From positions 1 through 64,000 of the forward strand of contig JASGJA010000007.1 in assembly GCA_049840935.1 (NCBI GenBank): a stretch of DNA of 64,000 nt, written 5' to 3'. The notes under the pieces are model-generated. The model ran no database searches and was not told the origin of the DNA. It saw only the letters and a list, made by a program, of their open reading frames with translations. Source of the stretch: Mesorhizobium_G sp049840935 (GTDB lineage Bacteria; Pseudomonadota; Alphaproteobacteria; Rhizobiales; Rhizobiaceae). The position numbers were made by a program, and so were the translations under genes. Positions 44,845 to 54,832 of the stretch are shown here, in pieces; within the stretch, counting starts at the first letter, position 1; the number at the start of each line of letters is the position of its first letter.

Positions 44845-45345
44845 TCATTCCTGACAGCCTTTCAACTCAAACATGTCGAAAGGCACTTTTGTAAATCCGC
44901 CTTCACCAAAGGCATTTGAAGCACGCAACGCCGGACCAATATCCGCGAGGATCAACCGCGCGGGCGCAGGCGACCCCTCAGCGGGCAAAAGCCCGACCTC
45001 TCCCTTTTCATCCACGGCGTAAACCACGCCCTGCCACAGTGTGCAGGCGGCATATTCTTCGCCGGTCACGTCGCCCTCCGGGCAGTTTCGGGAAACGATG
45101 GCGTTGGGTCGAGGCTCTTCCTGCGTCCACATAACAATACCGTCGAGCACGACGTCACTGTCCATCACCATCTTGAAGCTGTTCGTCACGACCGCGTTTT
45201 CGCCGGTAGGACGGAAATCAATGCCAGCCACGCCGGTCTTGTCGCCATAAACCGCAAGCTCCATCGGGCAAGTCGCATGGGCCTGCGCAGACGACAGGCT
45301 CATTGCAACAGCGACAGGTCCGAGTTTGGATGCAATCGCTCCCAA
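44845..45345 (-). CDS. hypothetical exported protein
   Basis: The 166-residue protein has a short secretion signal (cleavage around AQAHATC), then a small domain with four Cys (ATCPM, SRNCPEG, YAACTLW, LKGCQE) that could form two disulphides. I recognise no domain. The only start that preserves the signal peptide is TTG at 45345, four bases after the MAPEG stop, so it is probably co-translated with that gene. It sits between sucB and lpd, with no clear link to either. Confidence 0.65.
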   Translation of the reverse strand: MGAIASKLGPVAVAMSLSSAQAHATCPMELAVYGDKTGVAGIDFRPTGENAVVTNSFKMVMDSDVVLDGIVMWTQEEPRPNAIVSRNCPEGDVTGEEYAACTLWQGVVYAVDEKGEVGLLPAEGSPAPARLILADIGPALRASNAFGEGGFTKVPFDMFELKGCQE

Positions 45346-45348
45346 TCG

Positions 45349-45753
45349 TCACCCAATTAGCTGGACGAGCATCAGCACGATGCCAAGCATAGACACAGTC
45401 CATATCATCGAACGCAGATAGGGTATGCCAAAGGCATAGGCGGGGACATAGGCAATGCGCGCCCAGAACCACAGCGCAGCACCCGTCGCGCCCATACCGC
45501 CAGCCTTGCCGGTAACATGCAGTGCGAGCGCCAGCGCGATGAACGCGCCATAGGTTTCTAGGAAATTGCGCAAGGAACGCGTGAGCCTGTCTGTAACGAC
45601 AGAGATGGGAATTTCCCCATCCCGCGCACCAGCGTTATAGGCAAGGCCCCCGTCTTTGGTAAGCCAGAGAGCCTGCGCCACAATCTGCACGATCAGGAGG
45701 ACGACGCTCCATGCAAGATAGGTGAGTTCAGTAGACAGCACGCCAGCTTCCAT
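45349..45753 (-). CDS. MAPEG family membrane protein
   Basis: This 134-residue protein has four membrane helices of the MAPEG group (membrane-associated eicosanoid/glutathione metabolism), with the conserved RLTRSLRNFLETYGAFIALA and WFWARIAYVPAYAFGIPYLR. Bacterial members' reactions are mostly unknown. It lies 45 bases after sucB on the same strand. Confidence 0.87.
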   Translation of the reverse strand: MEAGVLSTELTYLAWSVVLLIVQIVAQALWLTKDGGLAYNAGARDGEIPISVVTDRLTRSLRNFLETYGAFIALALALHVTGKAGGMGATGAALWFWARIAYVPAYAFGIPYLRSMIWTVSMLGIVLMLVQLIG

Positions 45754-45798
45754 CTCGCCCTCCTGAGGCTCGCAAAGATACAGCGTGTCGGATCACCG

Positions 45799-47070
45799 TT
45801 AGAGATCGAGGACCAAGCGCTCCGGATCTTCAAGGCTGTCCTTGACGCGCACGAGGAACGTTACCGCTTCCTTGCCATCAACGATACGGTGATCGTAGCT
45901 CAGCGCCAGATACATCATCGGACGGATCACGATCTGACCACCGACAACCACCGGGCGCTCCTGAATCTTGTGCATGCCCAGAATGCCGGACTGCGGCGCA
46001 TTCAGGATCGGCGTCGACATCAGCGAGCCGTAAACACCGCCGTTGGAAATGGTGAACGTGCCGCCCTGCATGTCTGCAATCGAGAGCTTGCCGTCACGCG
46101 CGGCAATACCCAACCTCCCGATCTCCTTCTCGATCTCGGCAATCGACATTTGGTCGGCATCGCGCACAACCGGAACCACAAGGCCCTTGTCGGTGCCGAC
46201 AGCCACGCCAATATGCGCATAGTTCTTGTAGATAATATCCGTGCCGTCGATCTCGGCATTCACAGCCGGGATTTCCTTCAACGCATGTGTCACGGCCTTG
46301 GTGAAGAAGCCCATGAAGCCGAGCTTCACGCCGTGCTTTTTCTCAAAAATGTCCTTATACTTGGAGCGCAGGTCCATCACCGCCTTCATGTCCACCTCGT
46401 TAAAGGTGGTCAGCATAGCGGCGTTGTTCTGCGCTTCCTTCAGGCGGCGCGCGATGGTCTGGCGCAGCTTTGGCATACGCACGCGCTCTTCGCGCACAGC
46501 GTCGCCCTCGCTTGACGGCGCGCGTGCGGCCGCAGGAACCGCCGGCGCTTCCGTAGGCTGCGAAGGCGCACCTTTTGCGATTGCATCCAGCACATCACCC
46601 TTCAACACTTGCCCGCGCTTGCCCGACCCCTGCACCTGATCCGTCGAGATATTCGCCTCGGCTGCGATCTTGGCTGCGGAAGGTGCGGCAGGCATTTTCG
46701 GTTCGATTGGACCTTCGCCCGCGATCTTTGCAGTCTTTGCCTCAGCTTCCTTCACCGTTGCAGCGCCCGCCGATCCGGCAGCTTGAGCTACCGCATCGGA
46801 CTTCTTCGCTTCTGCCGGCTTTGCAGCGGCACCAGCCTCGCCAATCGTGCCCAGCAACGCGCCGAGGCCCACCGTCTCGCCCTCTTTTGCAGCGATCTCA
46901 GAGAGCGTCCCCGCTGCGGGTGCAGGCACTTCGACCGTCACCTTGTCGGTTTCGAGTTCAACCAGCGGTTCGTCGGCTGCAATCGCATCGCCAACCTTTT
47001 TGAACCACTTGCCGACAGTCGCTTCGCTCACGGATTCACCGAGGGTCGGAACGCGGATTTCGGTTGCCAT
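45799..47070 (-). CDS. sucB: dihydrolipoyllysine succinyltransferase (E2 of 2-oxoglutarate dehydrogenase)
   Basis: The 423-residue E2 has a lipoyl domain with lipoyl-lysine Lys43 in LETDKVTVEV, an Ala/Pro/Lys linker, the E1/E3-binding domain around AAKIAAEANISTDQVQGSGK, and the catalytic acyltransferase with the active-site His-Asp in LALSYDHRIVDGKEAV. It transfers the succinyl group to CoA. It lies 36 bases after sucA. Confidence 0.96.
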   Translation of the reverse strand: MATEIRVPTLGESVSEATVGKWFKKVGDAIAADEPLVELETDKVTVEVPAPAAGTLSEIAAKEGETVGLGALLGTIGEAGAAAKPAEAKKSDAVAQAAGSAGAATVKEAEAKTAKIAGEGPIEPKMPAAPSAAKIAAEANISTDQVQGSGKRGQVLKGDVLDAIAKGAPSQPTEAPAVPAAARAPSSEGDAVREERVRMPKLRQTIARRLKEAQNNAAMLTTFNEVDMKAVMDLRSKYKDIFEKKHGVKLGFMGFFTKAVTHALKEIPAVNAEIDGTDIIYKNYAHIGVAVGTDKGLVVPVVRDADQMSIAEIEKEIGRLGIAARDGKLSIADMQGGTFTISNGGVYGSLMSTPILNAPQSGILGMHKIQERPVVVGGQIVIRPMMYLALSYDHRIVDGKEAVTFLVRVKDSLEDPERLVLDL

Positions 47071-47106
47071 TGGGGGGTTTCCTGTCCGTTTTCGATTTCG
47101 TTGTGG

Positions 47107-50094
47107 TTATTCGCCAAGCGCGTCGTCTAGGAACGCCTGAAGCTGCGCAAGATGCTTCGACATCAGGCCAGTCGCCGGAGATGCAGCCGCGGGGCGTCCC
47201 GCATACTGCACGCGCTGATATTTGGCATCGATATGCGCTAGCACCCATTCCAGATAAGGGTCGATGAACGACCACGCACCCATATTTTTCGGCTCTTCCT
47301 GGCACCAATACATCTGCGCACCGCGGAAGCGGGAAAGCTCTGTAATGAGCGCCTTGGCCGGGAACGGATAAAGCTGCTCGACGCGCAGAAGATAGACATC
47401 GTTGATGCCGCGCTTCTCGCGCTCCTCGTAAAGATCGTAGTAGACCTTGCCGGTGCACAGCACGACGCGGCGGATCTTAAAGTCCTTCACCAGCTTGATC
47501 TTCTGGTTCGGCAGCATCTGCGCATCGTCCCACAGCAGGCGGTGGAACGAGCTTTCGCCGGAAAGCTCCGCCAGCGTCGACACCGCGCGCTTGTGGCGCA
47601 GCAGCGACTTCGGCGTCATCAGGATCAGCGGCTTGCGGAAATCGCGCTTTAGCTGACGCCGCAGAATGTGGAAGTAATTGGAAGGCGTCGAGCAATACGC
47701 GACCTGCATATTGTCTTCCGCGCAAAGCTGCAGGAAGCGTTCAAGGCGCGCCGAGGAATGCTCCGGCCCCTGCCCTTCATAACCATGCGGCAGCAGGCAC
47801 ACCAGACCGGACATGCGCAGCCACTTGCGTTCGCCAGACGAAATGAACTGGTCGAACACCACCTGCGCACCGTTGGCAAAGTCGCCGAACTGCGCTTCCC
47901 AAAGCGTCAATGCCTTGGGCTCGGCCAGCGAGTAGCCATATTCAAAACCCAGCACTGCCTCTTCCGAGAGCATTGAGTTGATGACCTCATAGCCAGCCTG
48001 CGCGGGCGAGAGATTGTTCAACGGAATGTAGCGGTTTTCGTCGCGTTGATCGTACAGCACCGAATGGCGTTGCGAGAATGTGCCGCGCTCCGAATCCTGA
48101 CCCGACAGGCGGATCGGATTGCCATCGAGCAGGATCGAGCCAAATGCCAGTGCTTCGGCAGTCGCCCAGTCGATGCCCTCACCGGTTTCGATGGCCTGAC
48201 GCCTGTTTTCCAGAAAACGCCCGATAGTCTTGTGGACCTCGAAATCTTTCGGAACCTCGGTCAGCTTCTTACCGATTTCCTTGAGCGTCTTGACCGGCAC
48301 CGCCGTCTTGCCACGACGCAATTCGTCCTGTTGGTCAGCAGAGCGCAGGCCCGACCATGCGCCGTCCAGCCAATCGGCCTTGTTCGGCTTGTAAGCCTGT
48401 CCCGATTCCCATTCGGTTTCGAGATGAGCACGCCAGTCCGCTTTCATCTTTTCGAATTCAGCTTGGGTGAGAAGCCCCTCGCTAATCAGCCTGTCTCCAT
48501 AAAGCTGCACGGTCGTCTTATGGTTGCGGATCGTGCGATACATGATCGGCTGCGTGAACGCAGGCTCGTCGCCTTCATTGTGTCCGAAGCGGCGATAGCA
48601 GAACATGTCCACCACGACCGGCTTGTGGAACTTCATGCGGAACTCGGTCGCCACCTTCGCCGCGTGCACAACAGCTTCCGGGTCGTCGCCGTTCACATGG
48701 AAAATCGGCGCTTCGATCATCTTGGCAACGTCGCTCGGATAGGGCGACGAGCGTGAGAAGCGCGGATTGGTGGTGAAGCCGATCTGGTTGTTGATGATGA
48801 AGTGCAGCGTGCCTGCAACGCGATGACCGCGCAGGCCCGACAGGCCTAGAATTTCCGCGATAACGCCCTGCCCAGCAAAAGCCGCATCGCCGTGCAGCAG
48901 CAACGGCATGACCTTGGCGCGCTCTTCCAGCGGCACAATCTCACCGCGCTCGCGGCCTGCGAGCTGATCCTGCTTGGCGCGAGCCTTGCCCATGACCACC
49001 GGATCGACGATTTCGAGGTGAGACGGGTTCGCAGTCAGCGACAGGTGAACCTTGTTGCCGTCGAACTCACGATCAGACGACGCGCCCAGATGGTACTTCA
49101 CGTCGCCGGAACCTTCCACGTCATCCGGCGCGTAGGAACCGCCCTTGAACTCGTGGAAAATCGCACGATGCGGCTTCGCCATGACCTGCGAAAGCACGTT
49201 GAGACGGCCACGGTGCGCCATGCCGAGCACGACTTCCTTGAGGCCGAGCGCACCGCCGCGCTTGATGATCTGCTCCAGCGCCGGAATGAGCGACTCGCCG
49301 CCGTCCAGACCAAAGCGCTTGGTGCCCTTGTACTTGACATCGATGAACTGCTCGAAGCCTTCCGCCTCTATCAGTTTCTGCAAGATCGCCTTCTTACCTG
49401 TCTCGGTGAAGCGAATTTCCTTGTCAGCGCCTTCGATGCGCTCTTGAAGCCAAGCCTTCTCCTCTGGATCGGAGATGTGCATGAACTCCACACCCATGGT
49501 CGAACAATAGGTGCGGTCCAGAATTTCGAGCATTTCCGGGATGGTCGCATATTCCAGCCCCAGAACATTATCGATGAAGATACGGCGGCCATAGTCGGCC
49601 TCCGTGAAGCCGTAGGAGATCGGCGAAAGCTCGTTGTAATCCTCAATCGGCTGCGCGATGCCGAGCGGATCGAGCTTTGCGTGCAGATGGCCGCGCATAC
49701 GATAGGCGCGGATCATCATGATGGCGCGAACCGAGTCGCGCGTCGCCTGCAGCACATCCTGTTCGGACGCCGCCGCACCATTGGCAACGCTCTTCTCGCG
49801 AACCTTCTTTTCAATGTGCTTTTCGACCAAACCCCAATTGCCGTCGAGCGCAGAGACCAGCTCGCCATTTGCCTGTAGCGGCCAGCTTGGCTTTGCCCAT
49901 GAGGCCCCTGCAGCACTTTTCTTGACGTCAGCCGGATTGTCCTTCAGCGAGTCAAAGAACTCACGCCATTCGACATTCACCGCTTCCGGATCGTCTTCAT
50001 AGGCAGCGTGCAGTGCCTCGATGTAATCCGCGTTTCCGCCATAGAGAAATGATGTGATGGAAAGCCGGTCGTTGGCCTGGTCGTTACGTGCCAT
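47107..50094 (-). CDS. sucA: 2-oxoglutarate dehydrogenase E1 component
   Basis: This 995-residue thiamine-diphosphate E1 has an N-terminal E2-binding helix (FLYGGNADYIEALHAAYEDD), the GMAHRGRLNVLSQVM motif, the thiamine-binding GDAAFAGQGVIAEILGLSG region, and a C-terminal transketolase-like domain ending SKHLAQLQAFLDDAL. It decarboxylates 2-oxoglutarate, committing carbon to succinyl-CoA. It lies between sucD and sucB in the mdh-sucCDAB block. Confidence 0.97.
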   Translation of the reverse strand: MARNDQANDRLSITSFLYGGNADYIEALHAAYEDDPEAVNVEWREFFDSLKDNPADVKKSAAGASWAKPSWPLQANGELVSALDGNWGLVEKHIEKKVREKSVANGAAASEQDVLQATRDSVRAIMMIRAYRMRGHLHAKLDPLGIAQPIEDYNELSPISYGFTEADYGRRIFIDNVLGLEYATIPEMLEILDRTYCSTMGVEFMHISDPEEKAWLQERIEGADKEIRFTETGKKAILQKLIEAEGFEQFIDVKYKGTKRFGLDGGESLIPALEQIIKRGGALGLKEVVLGMAHRGRLNVLSQVMAKPHRAIFHEFKGGSYAPDDVEGSGDVKYHLGASSDREFDGNKVHLSLTANPSHLEIVDPVVMGKARAKQDQLAGRERGEIVPLEERAKVMPLLLHGDAAFAGQGVIAEILGLSGLRGHRVAGTLHFIINNQIGFTTNPRFSRSSPYPSDVAKMIEAPIFHVNGDDPEAVVHAAKVATEFRMKFHKPVVVDMFCYRRFGHNEGDEPAFTQPIMYRTIRNHKTTVQLYGDRLISEGLLTQAEFEKMKADWRAHLETEWESGQAYKPNKADWLDGAWSGLRSADQQDELRRGKTAVPVKTLKEIGKKLTEVPKDFEVHKTIGRFLENRRQAIETGEGIDWATAEALAFGSILLDGNPIRLSGQDSERGTFSQRHSVLYDQRDENRYIPLNNLSPAQAGYEVINSMLSEEAVLGFEYGYSLAEPKALTLWEAQFGDFANGAQVVFDQFISSGERKWLRMSGLVCLLPHGYEGQGPEHSSARLERFLQLCAEDNMQVAYCSTPSNYFHILRRQLKRDFRKPLILMTPKSLLRHKRAVSTLAELSGESSFHRLLWDDAQMLPNQKIKLVKDFKIRRVVLCTGKVYYDLYEEREKRGINDVYLLRVEQLYPFPAKALITELSRFRGAQMYWCQEEPKNMGAWSFIDPYLEWVLAHIDAKYQRVQYAGRPAAASPATGLMSKHLAQLQAFLDDALGE

Positions 50095-50206
50095 CTTCCC
50101 TAACGGAGCAAGCTCCGTCTCCTTGTCGCTGCGCCCGCAGCTAAGCTACGGGCGCTAATCCTTACAGGCCGTTTACGGCCAATTTGCCCGCTGAGCGGAC
50201 GGCTCC

Positions 50207-51109
50207 TTACCCCTTGATCGCTTCAACCAGCGTCGTGCCGAGACGCGCCGGCGACGGTGAAACGCGGATGCCTGCCGCTTCCATCGCTGCAATCTTGTCT
50301 TCTGCGCCACCCTTGCCGCCGGAGATAACCGCGCCCGCGTGACCCATCGTGCGCCCTGCCGGAGCGGTGCGGCCAGCAATGAAACCAGCCATCGGCTTCT
50401 TGCGCCCACGCTTCGCTTCATCGCGCAAGAACTGCGCCGCATCTTCTTCCGCCGAACCGCCGATTTCACCGATCATGATGATCGACTTGGTTTCGTCGTC
50501 AGCGAGGAACATCTCCAGCACGTCGATGAACTCCGTACCCTTGACCGGGTCGCCGCCGATACCGACAGCCGTCGTCTGGCCAAGACCGGCATTGGTGGTC
50601 TGGAACACTGCTTCATAAGTAAGTGTTCCCGAGCGCGAAACAACGCCCACCGAGCCCTTGCGGAAGATGTTGCCCGGCATGATGCCGATTTTGCATTCGT
50701 TTGGCGTGAGAATGCCGGGGCAGTTCGGTCCGAGCAGCCGAGACTTCGAGCGCTCCAGCCGCGCCTTGACCTTTACCATGTCCATCACCGGAATGCCTTC
50801 CGTGATACAAACGATGAAGGGCACTTCGGCCTCGATCGCTTCGATGATTGCAGCCCCTGCACCTGCTGGCGGCACATAGATTACCGATGCATTTGCGCCG
50901 GTTGCTTCCTTGGCTTCGGCGACAGATGCGAAAATCGGCAGGGTCTCGCCCTTGGAGCCGGTCCAGGTTTCGCCACCCTTGCTCGGATGAACGCCCGCAA
51001 CCATCTGCGTGCCGTGATAGGCCAGCGCTTGCTCGGTATGGAACGTGCCGGTTTTGCCCGTAAGGCCCTGCACGATCACCTTGGTGTTTTTATCGACGAG
51101 AATTGACAT
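50207..51109 (-). CDS. sucD: succinate-CoA ligase subunit alpha
   Basis: The 300-residue alpha subunit has the CoA-binding Rossmann fold (KVIVQGLTGKTGTFHTEQAL), GPNCPGILTPNECKIGIMPG and the phosphorylated active-site His in GRTMGHAGAVISGGKG. With SucC it makes succinate and ATP or GTP from succinyl-CoA. A 112-base spacer separates it from sucA. Confidence 0.97.
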   Translation of the reverse strand: MSILVDKNTKVIVQGLTGKTGTFHTEQALAYHGTQMVAGVHPSKGGETWTGSKGETLPIFASVAEAKEATGANASVIYVPPAGAGAAIIEAIEAEVPFIVCITEGIPVMDMVKVKARLERSKSRLLGPNCPGILTPNECKIGIMPGNIFRKGSVGVVSRSGTLTYEAVFQTTNAGLGQTTAVGIGGDPVKGTEFIDVLEMFLADDETKSIIMIGEIGGSAEEDAAQFLRDEAKRGRKKPMAGFIAGRTAPAGRTMGHAGAVISGGKGGAEDKIAAMEAAGIRVSPSPARLGTTLVEAIKG

Positions 51110-51182
51110 ATTGAACGGGACCCCCGTCAGTTTCTTGAAAACAATCCGGCATGCATGTTTCCTGCATGCCGAGAGTTAAAAT

Positions 51183-52376
51183 TCAGCCCTGAACCGCCGC
51201 GACAATCTTCTTTGCCGCATCGTCCAGATCGTCAGCCGGAGTGACGTTCAGACCCGATTCGCGCAGGATTTTCTTGCCGAGATCGACATTCGTGCCTTCC
51301 AGACGCACAACCAGCGGCACCTTAAGGCCCACTTCCTTGACGGCTGCGACCACGCCTTCCGCGATGATGTCGCATTTCATGATGCCGCCGAAGATGTTGA
51401 CCAGAATGCCCTTCACAGCCGGGTCCGCAGTGATGATCTTGAACGCCGCCGTGACCTTCTCTTTCGAAGCACCACCGCCAACGTCAAGGAAGTTTGCGGG
51501 CTCCGCGCCATAGAGCTTGATGATGTCCATCGTGGCCATCGCAAGACCCGCGCCATTCACCATGCAGCCGATGTTTCCATCAAGCGCCACATAGGCGAGG
51601 TCATATTTCGAGGCTTCGATTTCCTTCGCGTCTTCTTCCGTGGTGTCACGAAGTTCGACCACATCCGGATGACGGAACAGAGCGTTGTTATCGAAGGACA
51701 CCTTGGCGTCCAAAACACGCAGATGCCCGTTCTTCATAACAATCAGAGGATTCACTTCGAGCAGGCTCATGTCCTTCTCGACAAAGGCCTTGTAGAGCGC
51801 CGGAAACACCGACTCGCCATCCTTGGCCGCGTCGCCGGTCAACACCAGCGCTGCGTTGAGCGCCTTCACATCCGCCGCGGTCACGCCCTTCTCAGGATCG
51901 ATAGCGACGGTGATGATCTTCTCCGGCGTGTCATGTGCGACCGTTTCGATGTCCATGCCGCCTTCCGTGGAAACCACGAACGCGACACGCCCAACGGAGC
52001 GATCCACCAGCAGCGAGAGATAAAGCTCGCGGTCAATATCCGCGCCGTCTTCGATATAGAGGCGGTTGACCTGCTTGCCAGCCGGTCCGGTCTGCTTGGT
52101 CACGAGCGTATTGCCGAACATCTCCTTGACGTTGGCAACGACTTCATCGACCGACTTGGACAGGCGGACACCGCCCTTTGCATCCGCACCGAGTTCCTTG
52201 AACTTACCCTTGCCGCGCCCACCCGCATGGATCTGGCTCTTGACCACGTAAAGCGGCCCCGGCAGCGCCTTTGCGGCAGCTTCACCTTCACCGGCGTTGA
52301 GCACCGGCACGCCTTCCGCAACGGGAAGGCCAAAGCTCTTGAGTAGCTGCTTGGCCTGATATTCATGAATGTTCAT
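51183..52376 (-). CDS. sucC: succinate-CoA ligase subunit beta (ADP-forming)
   Basis: The 397-residue beta subunit has an ATP-grasp domain starting MNIHEYQAKQLLKSFGLPV, with the nucleotide loop HAGGRGKGKFKEL and metal ligands in LLEVNPLIVMKNG. The C-terminal CoA-ligase domain contains NIFGGIMKCDIIAEG. The ATG at 52376 gives the family start; the open frame extends to 52445 without support. It lies 29 bases after mdh. Confidence 0.97.
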   Translation of the reverse strand: MNIHEYQAKQLLKSFGLPVAEGVPVLNAGEGEAAAKALPGPLYVVKSQIHAGGRGKGKFKELGADAKGGVRLSKSVDEVVANVKEMFGNTLVTKQTGPAGKQVNRLYIEDGADIDRELYLSLLVDRSVGRVAFVVSTEGGMDIETVAHDTPEKIITVAIDPEKGVTAADVKALNAALVLTGDAAKDGESVFPALYKAFVEKDMSLLEVNPLIVMKNGHLRVLDAKVSFDNNALFRHPDVVELRDTTEEDAKEIEASKYDLAYVALDGNIGCMVNGAGLAMATMDIIKLYGAEPANFLDVGGGASKEKVTAAFKIITADPAVKGILVNIFGGIMKCDIIAEGVVAAVKEVGLKVPLVVRLEGTNVDLGKKILRESGLNVTPADDLDDAAKKIVAAVQG

Positions 52377-52405
52377 TGCTGGCTCCCGAACTGCTGGCTT
52401 GGGAT

Positions 52406-53368
52406 TTACTTGAGTTGCGGAGCGATGCCTTCGCAGGCTTCGCACAGCGACTTGACCGCGCCGACCGACTTTTCAAACATGGCCTTTTCGTCCTTGTTGA
52501 AATCAAGTTCGATCACGCGTTCCACACCGCCAGCACCGATCACGACCGGCACGCCGACATACATGTCCTTCAAGCCATACTGGCCGCTGAGATAGGCGGC
52601 GCATGGCAGCACGCGCTTTTTATCCTTGAGATAGCTTTCCGCCATCGCAACGGCAGAAGCAGCAGGCGCATAGTAAGCCGACCCCGTCTTGAGCAGGCCG
52701 ACGATTTCGCCGCCGCCCTTACGGGTACGCTCAACGATGGCGTCCAGCTTTTCCTGCGACGTCCACCCCATCTTGATGAGATCCGGCAGCGGAATGCCGC
52801 CAACTGTCGAGTAGCGCACCATCGGCACCATGTCGTCGCCATGACCGCCAAGCGTCATTGCGCTGATGTCTTCAATGGAAACGTTGAATTCTTCCGAAAG
52901 GAAATAGCGGAAACGCGCGGAGTCCAGCACACCCGCCATGCCGACAACATGGCTCTTCGGCATTCCGGAGAACTTCTGCAATGCCCATACCATCGCGTCG
53001 AGCGGGTTGGTGATGCAGATGACGAAAGCTTTCGGCGCATATTTCTTGATGCCCGCGCCAACCTGCTCCATTACCTTGAGGTTGATGCCAAGAAGATCGT
53101 CGCGGCTCATGCCTGGCTTGCGCGGCACGCCAGCCGTCACGATGCAGACATCTGCGCCTTCGATACCGGCATAGTCGTTCACGCCCTGAAACGCAGCGTC
53201 GAAACCCTCAACGGCGGAAGATTGCGCGATATCGAGGCCCTTGCCCTGCGGCAGACCTTCCGAAATATCGAACAGGATCACGTCGCCGAGTTCCTTGAGG
53301 CCGATGAGATGTGCGAGCGTGCCGCCGATCATGCCCGAGCCGATGAGCGCTATCTTCTTGCGTGCCAT
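52406..53368 (-). CDS. mdh: malate dehydrogenase
   Basis: This 320-residue LDH-like malate dehydrogenase has the NAD motif ALIGSGMIGGTLAHLIGL, the substrate arginines in GVPRKPGMSRDDL, and the catalytic His in MTLGGHGDDMVPMVRYS. It oxidises malate to oxaloacetate and is the first gene of the mdh-sucCDAB block. The ATG at 53368 is used; the frame extends to 53404 without ribosome site. Confidence 0.97.
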   Translation of the reverse strand: MARKKIALIGSGMIGGTLAHLIGLKELGDVILFDISEGLPQGKGLDIAQSSAVEGFDAAFQGVNDYAGIEGADVCIVTAGVPRKPGMSRDDLLGINLKVMEQVGAGIKKYAPKAFVICITNPLDAMVWALQKFSGMPKSHVVGMAGVLDSARFRYFLSEEFNVSIEDISAMTLGGHGDDMVPMVRYSTVGGIPLPDLIKMGWTSQEKLDAIVERTRKGGGEIVGLLKTGSAYYAPAASAVAMAESYLKDKKRVLPCAAYLSGQYGLKDMYVGVPVVIGAGGVERVIELDFNKDEKAMFEKSVGAVKSLCEACEGIAPQLK

Positions 53369-53622
53369 GTGGGGAGAATTTCCTTCGATCTGTCGCTTTG
53401 ACATCGCGGCTGCCGCCGCTGCGAGTTAGCCAAATGCAGGGCGCCCCTGCGTCGGAATTCGGCGAATGCCATAGACTCGCTAAGGAAAAAATTCAAACGA
53501 TTATTTTCAGCCCAATGTTTTCAATCGTTTAGATTGATTTTGACTTACGTAAACGTCAAAATTTTGCGTGATAATCAGGCATTTTTTATTATGACCGACG
53601 TTTGACCTCAACCTTATGACAA
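53369..53622 (-). promoter_or_regulatory. AT-rich region upstream of mdh, probable promoter of mdh-sucCDAB
   Basis: This 254-base spacer is markedly AT-rich. It contains TTGACG at 53559-53554 on the minus strand, a TTACGTAA palindrome overlapping it, and a small dyad CAATC-GTTTA-GATTG (53523-53537). A weak -10 lies where expected. These features are compatible with a regulated promoter, but no known operator is recognised. Confidence 0.35.
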
Positions 53623-54807
53623 TTATTGCGCGGCGGATTTAAGGCTCTTGCGCTGCTCAAACGCCTCCAGCCATTCCTTGCTTTGCATCTCGATCAACCG
53701 CGAAACGGTGCGATCAAACTCAAAGGCTTCCGTCGTACCCGGCCGGCCCGCATAAAGCTTGTCGGGCGAAGCATCCGCGCTGATCACAGCGCGGGCCTTG
53801 CGATCATATAGAGTGTCAACCAGCAGAATGAATCGCTTGGTCGCGTTGCGCAGCGTCGGGTCCAGCACCGGCACATGATCTATGAAAATCGTGTCGTAGC
53901 GATCCGTAATCGCCAGATATTCGCGCGCAGCCAATGGTTTTTGGCACAGATCAACAAACTCGAACCGCGCGCACGAACCAGCAGCCTGCGGAATCTGCAC
54001 CTTGCGCGTCTTGATGGTCAGGTCCGCCGGTGCGATTGGCTGTCCCGCCGTCACGGATTTCCACATTTCCTCCATTCGATTGTCCGTCTCAGGACAGATC
54101 GGCGTCAAATAGACCGATAATCGATTCATCTTTTCGAGCCGATAATCTGTCGGTCCGTCGAGTGTCATAACGTCAGCATTGCGCGACAGCGTATTGATGA
54201 ACGGCAGGAACAGCCCACGATTCAACCCGTCTCGGTAGAGATTCTCCGGCGCGACATTCGACGTAGCGACCAGCACGACCCCTTCCGCAAACAAAGCCGA
54301 AAACAGCCGCGAGAGAATCATTGCATCAGCAATGTCCGTTACGGAGAACTCATCGAAGCAAAGCACCCAAGCTTGTTCGGCCAGCGCCTTGGCGACCGGC
54401 GGAATCGGATCGTCCTCTTTAACCGTGCCCTCTTTGCGCGCCTGCCGATGCTTTGCAATTCGGTCGTGCACATCGGCCATGAAGTCGTTGAAATGGACAC
54501 GCCGCTTTCTGCGAACCGGCAGCAGTTCGTAAAACATGTCCATGAGCATGGTCTTGCCGCGGCCAACGCCACCATAAACATAAAGCCCTTTGATAGGCGC
54601 TTTCGTTTCGCGCTTCTTGGCAAACAGCCAGCCGAGCGCGCTTGATTTGGTTGCCAACCGCCGCGCGATAATAGCGTCGATCAGCCGATCAAGCGCGCGG
54701 GCAATTCTTTCCTGCTCAGCGTCGCGCGTAACGGCGCCAGTTTGGACTAAATGCGTATAGCGTTGAAGAACGGTCGGGTGGGGCTCCAACCCATCTCGTA
54801 TTGGCAT
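53623..54807 (-). CDS. zapE: cell division protein ZapE (AFG1-like ATPase)
   Basis: The 394-residue P-loop ATPase of the AFG1/ZapE family has Walker A YGGVGRGKTMLMDMFYELLP, Walker B WVLCFDEFSVTDIADAM, and the family-specific RFEFVDLCQKPLAAREYLAI. ZapE binds the division ring in E. coli under stress, and AFG1 homologues assist membrane-protein quality control. It lies between mdh and the omp19 homologue, as I recall from Brucella. Confidence 0.93.
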   Translation of the reverse strand: MPIRDGLEPHPTVLQRYTHLVQTGAVTRDAEQERIARALDRLIDAIIARRLATKSSALGWLFAKKRETKAPIKGLYVYGGVGRGKTMLMDMFYELLPVRRKRRVHFNDFMADVHDRIAKHRQARKEGTVKEDDPIPPVAKALAEQAWVLCFDEFSVTDIADAMILSRLFSALFAEGVVLVATSNVAPENLYRDGLNRGLFLPFINTLSRNADVMTLDGPTDYRLEKMNRLSVYLTPICPETDNRMEEMWKSVTAGQPIAPADLTIKTRKVQIPQAAGSCARFEFVDLCQKPLAAREYLAITDRYDTIFIDHVPVLDPTLRNATKRFILLVDTLYDRKARAVISADASPDKLYAGRPGTTEAFEFDRTVSRLIEMQSKEWLEAFEQRKSLKSAAQ

Positions 54808-54832
54808 AAGCCGGATCGCCCCGTTTCGACTG